From assembly GCA_964526945.1 (NCBI GenBank), contig CAZGNA010000038.1, positions 1 through 19,165 of the forward strand: DNA of 19,165 bases. The letters run 5' to 3'. The position numbers and the translations under genes were made by a program. The notes under the pieces were generated by a model. That model made no database searches. It was given only the letters and a program-made list of their open reading frames with translations, and was not told the origin of the DNA. Below are positions 14,242-19,165 of the stretch, piece after piece. Every line of letters begins with the position of its first letter. The first letter of the stretch is position 1. The stretch comes from Fervidifonticultor sp964526945. Lineage in GTDB: Bacteria; Sysuimicrobiota; Sysuimicrobiia; Sysuimicrobiales; Humicultoraceae.

Positions 14242-14415
14242 GCGGGGTTCCCCCGACCCTCCGGTTCTGATCGGGCGCGACGCCGACGACCGGACGGACA
14301 CCGCGGCCCGCTCCTTGTCCTGATACCTGATACCCTCAAGATGCCCGCGGGTCCAGCGCGCCGTACCGGGCACACGAAACGCAGTGTGCTGCACCTTTGC
14401 GCCATGCGCGGGGGA

Positions 14416-14424
14416 TGCTACCAT
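14416..14424 (+). promoter_or_regulatory. Extended -10-like element upstream of rnpB
   Basis: TGCTACCAT at 14416-14424 is an extended -10-like sequence placed six bases before the start of RNase P RNA. TTTGCG at 14397-14402 is a possible -35 with 16-base spacing. The same TGCTACCAT occurs, on the minus strand, in the second repeat unit near 11360. Confidence 0.5.
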
Positions 14425-14429
14425 GATTC

Positions 14430-14793
14430 CGGGAGCAGGTCGGACGGTCGCGGCGCGGATCGCGCCGAGGAAAGTCCGGGCTCCACAGGGCAGGGCGCTG
14501 GGTAACGCCCAGCGGGGGCGACCCCAGGGAGAGTGCCACAGAAACAGACCACCGTCGCGCGCGCACGCGGCGGCCAGGGTGCAACGGTGGGGTAAGAGCC
14601 CACCGGCGGGCTGGCGACAGTCCGGCCAGGCAAACCCCGCCCGGAGCAAGGCCAGGTAGGGGGAGATGAGGCGGCCCGCCGATCCCCGGGTAGGCTGCTG
14701 GAGGCCGCGGGCAACCGCGGTCGCAGAGAGATGATCGTCGCGCCGCGCGGTGAGCGCGCGGCGCACAGAACCCGGCTTACAGACCTGCTCCCG
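14430..14793 (+). ncRNA. rnpB: RNase P RNA, bacterial type A
   Basis: Catalytic RNA that matures tRNA 5' ends. The closing stem P1 is a perfect 12 bp pairing of 14430-14441 with 14782-14793. Conserved region I GAGGAAAGTCC is at 14467-14477, CACAGAAAC at about 14536-14544, GGAGCAAGGCCAGGTAGGGG at 14643-14662, CGGGTAGGCTGCTGGAG at about 14687-14703, and ACAGAACCCGGCTTACAGACC at the 3' end (14765-14785 region). The P15-P16 region makes it type A, not the Bacillus type B. The substrate-binding L15 region reads AGGC rather than AGGT. No clear terminator is seen before the assembly gap. Confidence 0.96.
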
Positions 14794-14824
14794 TTCCTCC
14801 CGGTCGTCGTGGTCGGCGTGCCCC

Positions 14825-15034
14825 CGCCCGCGGGCCGTGCACATCCCGGCGGCGGCTGCGGCGGACGCCCCCGACTACGNNNNNNNNNNNNNNNNNNNNN
14901 NNNNNNNNNNNNNNNNNNNNNNNNNNNNNNNNNNNNNNNNNNNNNNNNNNNNNNNNNNNNNNNNNNNNNNNNNNNNNNNCGCCCGCGGGCCGTGCACATC
15001 CCGGCGGCGGCTGCGGCGGACGCCCCCGACTACG
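14825..15034. repeat. Identical 55-base sequence on both sides of the N gap
   Basis: Bases 14825-14879 and 14980-15034 are identical over all 55 positions and directly abut the N run. They contain CGGGCCGTGCACATCCCGG and end GACTACG. The best explanation is two contigs with overlapping ends that were scaffolded rather than merged; 55 is a common de Bruijn k-mer size. A true tandem repeat is less likely. Confidence 0.9.
14880..14979. other. Assembly gap of exactly 100 Ns
   Basis: One hundred consecutive N bases, a default scaffold spacer length. Real missing sequence may be absent, since both flanks carry the same 55 bases. The surrounding stretch 14794-15124 has no convincing gene. Confidence 0.99.
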
Positions 15035-15053
15035 CGGTTGGCCTGCAGGAAGG

Positions 15054-15137
15054 CATACGCTTCGCCCTCACGGGTAGAGCTGCGGGCGGGCTCACCGCAG
15101 GCGGCAGTCCGATACCCCTCGTCCTCACGGGTAGAGC
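15054..15137. repeat. Short direct repeat at the 3' end of the NamZ-like gene
   Basis: Copies at 15054-15080 and 15111-15137 match at 23 of 27 positions and share the identical core CCTCACGGGTAGAGC, spaced 57 bp. The second copy contains the stop codon and last codons of the minus-strand gene; the first lies downstream of it. It looks like a small tandem duplication of the gene's end. Confidence 0.6.
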
Positions 15138-16330
15138 AGGTAGGGATGGCGCAACAGCTGGAACCGGCGCAACTCGGCGTCCCAGCGCGCAACGATCGTC
15201 CAGGCCGGCGCCCCGCGGTCGATCGCCTCACGGACGCTGCTGGTGCCCCACACGTAGTCGAACCTGTACCGACCTCCCTGGGCGACGAACGCGAGGAGCG
15301 GCCCGTGCAGGTGGCGCGTCTCGACCAGAATGTGGACCGCGGTCGTCGCCGGCCGGAACCCCAGCGGGTCTGTGACGACCAGCCGCACCGCCCGCGGCGG
15401 ATCCTCCCCTCGCAACGCGTAGGGGTCGAACACGACCCCCGGCAACCCCACCGCGTTGAGGCGCGCGGCCAGCCGCGCCCCATCCAGCCACGGACTGTGG
15501 ATCAGCTGGAACGGGGCGTCGGTGCCGACCCCCGCCGAGAGCGTCGTGCCGTCGAGCACCCCCGTGGCGGCGTAGTAGAAGGGCGTGAGCATCGTCGGGA
15601 TGTTGGGGGAGGGGCGTACCCACGGGAGCCCCGTCTCCTGCCAGGTCATGCGCCGTGTCCAGCCGCGCATGGGGATCACGGTGAGGTCTGCCCCGATGTC
15701 GAAGAGGCCGTTGAACAGCTGCGCCAGCTCGCCGACGGTCATGCCGTGCACGAGCGGAATGGGGTAGAGACCGATGAAGGACTGGTAGGGTGGCTCCAGT
15801 ACCGGGCCGTCCAGGTGCAGCCCGCCCATGGGATTGGGGCGATCCAACACCACCACTGGCTTGCCCGCGTCCTTCGCGGCCTGCAGGACTAGCGCCATGG
15901 TGGAGGCGTAGGTGTACGCCCGCGCTCCCACGTCCTGCAGGTCTATGAGGAAGAGGTCGATGTGCGCCATCATGGCAGGCGTGGGGCGGCGGGTGCGGCC
16001 GTAGAGGCTGAAGACCGGCAGGTCGCCGTTGCCGTCGGGCACCGGCTGCCCGGCGGGGAGCGTCCCCGTCAGCCCGTGTTCCGGTGCGAACAGCGCGGTC
16101 ACCAGGAACCGCGGGTCCCGCCGCAGCACCGCCCACGTCGGCTCGCCGGTGCTGGTGACCCCTGCAGCGTGTGTGACCAGCCCGATACGGCGACCCTGCA
16201 GGAGGCGGGGAGACTCCAGCAGAACATCCACGCCCGGACGCGTGGCGACCGGCGCCTGCGCCGCTGCCGGGGGCGGGACACGCGTCGCCAGCAGCACGAG
16301 GAGTAGGAGGAACGCTCGCGGACCCCGCAT
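15125..16330 (-). CDS. DUF1343 / NamZ-like exo-beta-N-acetylmuramidase family protein, secreted
   Basis: Characterised members (NamZ/YbbC of Bacillus) release terminal MurNAc from cell-wall fragments. MRGPRAFLLLLVLLATRVPP followed by AAAQA is a signal peptide. Family blocks follow in order: GRRIGLVTHAAGVTS (about 46-60), ALFAPEHGLTG, PVFSLYGRTRRPT, DLFLIDLQDVGARAYTYAST, VVLDRPNPMGG, PLVHGMTVGELAQLFN, WVRPSPNIPTM, GVGTDAPFQLIHSPWLDG and the C-terminal FDYVWGTSSVREAIDRG. The 401-residue length is usual. It diverges from the MFS gene across 106 bases. Family is strong; activity is inferred by homology. Confidence 0.93.
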   Translation of the reverse strand: MRGPRAFLLLLVLLATRVPPPAAAQAPVATRPGVDVLLESPRLLQGRRIGLVTHAAGVTSTGEPTWAVLRRDPRFLVTALFAPEHGLTGTLPAGQPVPDGNGDLPVFSLYGRTRRPTPAMMAHIDLFLIDLQDVGARAYTYASTMALVLQAAKDAGKPVVVLDRPNPMGGLHLDGPVLEPPYQSFIGLYPIPLVHGMTVGELAQLFNGLFDIGADLTVIPMRGWTRRMTWQETGLPWVRPSPNIPTMLTPFYYAATGVLDGTTLSAGVGTDAPFQLIHSPWLDGARLAARLNAVGLPGVVFDPYALRGEDPPRAVRLVVTDPLGFRPATTAVHILVETRHLHGPLLAFVAQGGRYRFDYVWGTSSVREAIDRGAPAWTIVARWDAELRRFQLLRHPYLLYP

Positions 16331-16436
16331 TGACCCCGGATCATTCGGGCCGCCGTCGCCGGTTTCCTGGCCTGCGGTCCCCCGTGGTCCCGCCGGCGGC
16401 GTGCAACCGGATGCCCGCTCCCCTCAGGGCAGACCC

Positions 16437-17969
16437 ATGACCTCTTCCCTCGCCGACATCGTGGAGCCCGGTGCAGGCGGGTTCTGGTCCGTCATGCGGC
16501 ATCGGAACTACGCCCTGCTGTGGACCGGCCAGCTCATCTCGCAACTAGGCGACAGACTGCACTGGATGGCCATCTCGCTCTGGGTCTATCAGAAGACCGG
16601 CTCGGCGCTGTCGGTGTCGTTTGCGATTATGGCGCTGCTGGTGGGCTCGGCAGTCGTTGGTGTGCCAGCCGGCGCTTTGGTCGATCGTCTGGATCGCCGC
16701 AAGATTCTAGTTTATTGCGATTTGATACGTGCTACTCTCGTCTTCGCTATTCCCGATTTGATGGAGCGTAACCTTCTTTTGGTATACGTGGTCCTTTTTC
16801 TGATATCAGCGACGACCGCTTTTTTTCGCCCCGCGATGTTTGCGTGCATCCCTCAGTCTGTACCCCGAGGTAGCTTGCTACAGGCCAATGCCTTATTCGC
16901 ATCCATGGATTCAGGCACGGAGATAATCGGACCAGTTTTGGCGGGATCAGTTGTTTCGACACTTGGCTACCAAACGGCGCTTTACTTGGATGGTGTCACG
17001 TTCCTAGCGTCGGCCGTCCTGGTTAGTCTTCTAAGAATGACTAACGGAGGCGTCGCTACTGTCAAGCCGGCAGACGTGCATAAAAAGGGAGTATTCCGTT
17101 CAATAGTTGAGGGTCTTCGCTACGTCAAAAACGACAAGATTCAGATGGGATTACTTGCCTTAGTGCTCGGTGGCTACTGGGTTGCTGGCTTGAATTCTCT
17201 CCAGACACCGATGGCAAAAGGGGTGCTGCGAGTCACAGACCAGCAGTTTGGTTGGTTCCAGAGTAGCGGAGGGATTGGCTATGTTACGGCATCCTTATTG
17301 CTTGCATGGTGTGGCTTGACTCTGCGCAGGGGGCACATCATCGTTGCTGCCTACCTTTTATGGGCTATGGCCGTTGCGGCAGTGGGGCTATCGGCGAACG
17401 TAACGATGTTAGTTGTTGCGAACTTTTGGGCGGGTTTTGCCAACATGATCGTCTTTATCAGTGTAGCCACGGTGCTGATGGAATACACTCCAGCTGACAA
17501 GATGGGCCGTACGATCACCACTAGGCAGGTACTAGTTGCATTAATGCGTGCAGTGTCGTTGGTGGGTTTCGGGTGGGTTGCGGACGCGGTCGGGGTTAGG
17601 TTTTCCATCTTGGCCATGGCGACCATTTCCGCGATTGGAACACTGCTCGCCGCTATCAGGTTTCCCAGCGTCTGGCACTACGACGGACGGGTAATCGGTG
17701 CAAACACACGACTCAGAACAGGTATATTTGCAGGACGCATCCTGTCAGACTTTTTCGTCAGTCTTGTGGATCGGTGCAGTCCTGAGTTTGCTAGAGAAGA
17801 GCAAGTATGGCTGAACAGCGTCGTCCTTGCGATGGTTGCAGCGTTTTGGCTTGTGTTCTTGGTTGCGTTTCCACTGCAGAACGTCATTGCGACCGGAGTG
17901 GTGGCTGCCACTGTTATGGCGGCTGTCGTAGTTCGGGCGCTGATCACAAGGTTTGGATTATCGAAGTAG
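16437..17969 (+). CDS. Major facilitator superfamily transporter with mosaic base composition
   Basis: A 510-residue MFS permease (MFS_3/enterobactin-exporter-like class) starting MTSSLADIVEPGAGGFWSVM. It contains NYALLWTGQLISQLGDRLHW, the loop 2-3 motif GALVDRLDRRKIL (about 77-89), and about 12 hydrophobic helices to the C-terminus. The substrate is unknown; efflux is likely. ATG 16437 follows CAGGGCAG. The first 80 or so codons have host-like high GC with G/C third positions; from about 16680 the sequence drops to roughly 50% GC with many A/T third positions, while the frame and the protein fold continue. This suggests recombination within the gene or transfer. IS remnants start 50 bases after the stop. 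Confidence 0.9.
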   Translation: MTSSLADIVEPGAGGFWSVMRHRNYALLWTGQLISQLGDRLHWMAISLWVYQKTGSALSVSFAIMALLVGSAVVGVPAGALVDRLDRRKILVYCDLIRATLVFAIPDLMERNLLLVYVVLFLISATTAFFRPAMFACIPQSVPRGSLLQANALFASMDSGTEIIGPVLAGSVVSTLGYQTALYLDGVTFLASAVLVSLLRMTNGGVATVKPADVHKKGVFRSIVEGLRYVKNDKIQMGLLALVLGGYWVAGLNSLQTPMAKGVLRVTDQQFGWFQSSGGIGYVTASLLLAWCGLTLRRGHIIVAAYLLWAMAVAAVGLSANVTMLVVANFWAGFANMIVFISVATVLMEYTPADKMGRTITTRQVLVALMRAVSLVGFGWVADAVGVRFSILAMATISAIGTLLAAIRFPSVWHYDGRVIGANTRLRTGIFAGRILSDFFVSLVDRCSPEFAREEQVWLNSVVLAMVAAFWLVFLVAFPLQNVIATGVVAATVMAAVVVRALITRFGLSK

Positions 17970-18018
17970 GCGGTCGGCTCTGGTGAGATATTACGGGGAG
18001 CGATAAACGTTTGACATC

Positions 18019-18279
18019 TTAGGCGGCATAGCGGACGCTCGGGTGGCGGAAGTAGCGACGCACCTTTTTCGGCCGCCGCTGGGTGCTCCAGAGGTAGCGC
18101 TGCAGGTTGCCGAGCAGCTCGTCCGTGTCCCGGAGGCGCTTCCGCCCCACCGCATTGGTCTTGACATCCTGGTTGAGGAACTCCTCCGGGTTGAGGTCCG
18201 GGCTGTAGCCGGGCAGAAAGAACAGGCGGAGGCGGTGGCAATGGGACGTCACCCAGCGCTTTACCGCCCTAGCCTGTCC
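18019..18279 (-). pseudogene. IS630-family transposase, C-terminal remnant
   Basis: The minus strand encodes GQARAVKRWVTSHCHRLRLF, FLPGYSPDLNPEEFLNQDVK, NAVGRKRLRD and STQRRPKKVRRYFRHPSVRY before a TAA at 18019. This is the last third of an IS630-type DDE transposase; NPEE carries the final catalytic Glu. The first two catalytic Asp residues and the N-terminal HTH are absent. Upstream it is fused to unrelated sequence next to the IS481-like remnant. Inactive. Confidence 0.88.
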
Positions 18280-18302
18280 AGTTTCGGAAGGGTGTGCACA
18301 CA

Positions 18303-18770
18303 TCATGCATGGCAGATCTGGTCATGGCTTCCCCTCCAGGCCACACTCCAGAACAGCTCGGCGGGTGGCCGACCGCTGGTGCGGTAGCCCAGGTGCGGCC
18401 GGCGGTGGTTGTAGAACTCGAGGTACCGATCCAAGGCCGCCTGCAGGAACCGCACGCGGGTGAAGAACCGACGGCGAAACCCGACGCGCCAGAGCCGGCT
18501 CGGGATGGTGCCTTGCAGGCGTTCCACGAATCCATTGGTCCACGCGTGCCGGGGTCGGGTGCGGGTGTGGCGGATCCCCCAGCTGGCAGTGGCCTGCTCG
18601 AACGCCCCGCGGTACTCGCTGCCCTGGTCGGTGAGCACGCGGCGGACCGGCCACCCCGCCGCCCGGTAGGCCGGAAGCACCCGAGTGGTCAGGAACCGCG
18701 CCGCCTCGGTCGAGAACTCCGTGGCGACCTCGGCGATGGCGTAGGAGCAGGCGGCGTCGCAGGCTGTCAA
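18303..18770 (-). pseudogene. IS481/rve-type transposase, N-terminally truncated
   Basis: The minus strand encodes an integrase core: LTACDAACSYAIAEV (first Asp), VRRVLTDQGSEYRGAF (second Asp), RPRHAWTNGFVERLQGT (Glu), then FYNHRRPHLGYRTSGRPPAE. All three catalytic residues are present, but the HTH half expected upstream is missing: homology stops at about 18770 and is replaced by an istB fragment on the other strand. The open frame of about 155 residues starts only at a TTG. Probably inactive. Confidence 0.88.
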
Positions 18771-18793
18771 GTGGGAGGTAGGTTGTCCAGAAA

Positions 18794-19057
18794 GAGGCGA
18801 GCTTGTTCTTCCGGCTGCTGGCCCGCCGCTACGAGCGCGCCAGCCTGGTCGTCACCAGCAACAAGAGCCTTGTGGACTGGGCCGAGATCTTCAACGACCA
18901 GGTCCTGGCCACCGCCATCCTCGACCGCCTGCTCCACCACGCCACCACCATCAACATCAAGGGCGAGAGCTATCGACTCCGCGAGAAGAAGAAGGCCGGC
19001 CTGCTGGGCCGCAAACCAAGACCCTCTGAACTCGGCGAGGTGGGGACACCGCCATGA
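18794..19057 (+). pseudogene. IS21-family helper ATPase IstB, C-terminal remnant
   Basis: The plus strand encodes EASLFFRLLARRYERASLVV, TSNKSLVDWAEIFNDQVLAT, AILDRLLHHATTINIKGESY and RLREKKKAGLL, the C-terminal third of IstB, ending at TGA 19055-19057. Walker A and Walker B segments are missing upstream, where the sequence switches at about 18790. A separate Walker B piece lies on the opposite strand from 19109. Confidence 0.88.
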
Positions 19058-19080
19058 CCGTCCAGGTGACTCCAGCATCA

Positions 19081-19094
19081 GCGAAAAGTGGACA
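19081..19094 (+). mobile_element. Putative IS21-family terminal inverted repeat end
   Basis: GCGAAAAGTGGACA at 19081-19094 has reverse complement TGTCCACTTTTCGC, resembling the TGT...ACTTTT ends of IS21-family elements. It lies 24 bases after the istB stop, where the right end of an IS21 element is expected. Matched by eye only. Confidence 0.55.
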
Positions 19095-19096
19095 TC

Positions 19097-19165
19097 CTAC
19101 TCCGGTGTTTCCCGAGTGAGGGGCAGGTAGCCCAGGTCGTCGAGGATCAGCACCCGGGGGTAGAC
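19097..19165 (-). pseudogene. IstB internal (Walker B) fragment, runs off the window
   Basis: Entering from the right edge, the minus strand reads VYPRVLILDDLGYLPLTRE and then TPE and a TAG at 19097-19099. LILDDLGYLPL is the IstB Walker B region. Homology ends at Glu (about 19109), exactly where EASLFFRLL would continue in an intact protein; that continuation lies on the plus strand from 18794. Confidence 0.8.

Noticed and set aside
14242..14415. Small gene or RNA between RNase H and rnpB
   Set aside because: Only a doubled TGATACC was seen; no start with a ribosome site and no strong structure.
14875..15483. Reading frames that run across the N gap
   Set aside because: They depend on undefined bases and on sequence antisense or out of frame to the NamZ-like gene.

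Overview
This is a high-GC window (roughly 70% by eye, except the last 2.5 kb) from a Gram-positive-type or deep Terrabacteria lineage. The map-side KOW gene, infA-rpmJ-rpsM-rpsK-rpsD-rpoA-rplQ order, an ECF module followed by truA, an IreB/ReoM protein and a type A RNase P RNA all fit a high-GC Firmicutes-like, Chloroflexota-like or related candidate phylum. I cannot name the taxon. A run of 100 Ns flanked by identical 55-base ends suggests a short-read, probably metagenomic, assembly.

Layout. Positions 1-3639 (+) are the end of the ribosomal superoperon: a KOW RNA-binding protein that may be leaderless, IF-1, L36, S13, S11, S4, RNA polymerase alpha and L17. Positions 3648-6987 (+) continue it with the energising module of an ECF vitamin/metal transporter (EcfA1, EcfA2, EcfT) and the tRNA pseudouridine synthase TruA. 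A CAU tRNA follows at 6997, with its promoter overlapping the truA stop codon. Then come an IreB/ReoM-family regulator and murA as an adjacent pair (7138-8711). On the minus strand, 8802-11255 is a two-gene unit: a peptide-type ABC solute-binding protein and a beta-hydroxyacid dehydrogenase. Upstream of that unit lie three degenerate 70-72 bp repeats, a tRNA-Val and a duplicated tRNA promoter block. Positions 11982-14793 (+) hold an unrecognised protein with a Pro/Ala-rich basic tail, a coiled-coil zinc-ribbon protein, an RNase HI fused to a HicB-like domain, and rnpB. After the assembly gap, a NamZ/DUF1343 exo-muramidase-like protein (minus) diverges from an MFS transporter (plus) whose base composition changes abruptly about 80 codons in. 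The window ends (18019-19165) in a graveyard of truncated IS630, IS481-like and IS21 transposase genes, including two istB pieces in opposite orientation.

The most interesting points are the direct neighbourhood of an IreB/ReoM gene (with a Thr at position 7) and murA, since ReoM is known to control MurA stability in Listeria; the RNase HI-HicB fusion next to a zinc-ribbon gene and rnpB; repeated promoter-like units around tRNA-Val; and the mosaic MFS gene beside nested IS remnants. I did not find a CRISPR array, prophage or clear new defence system.
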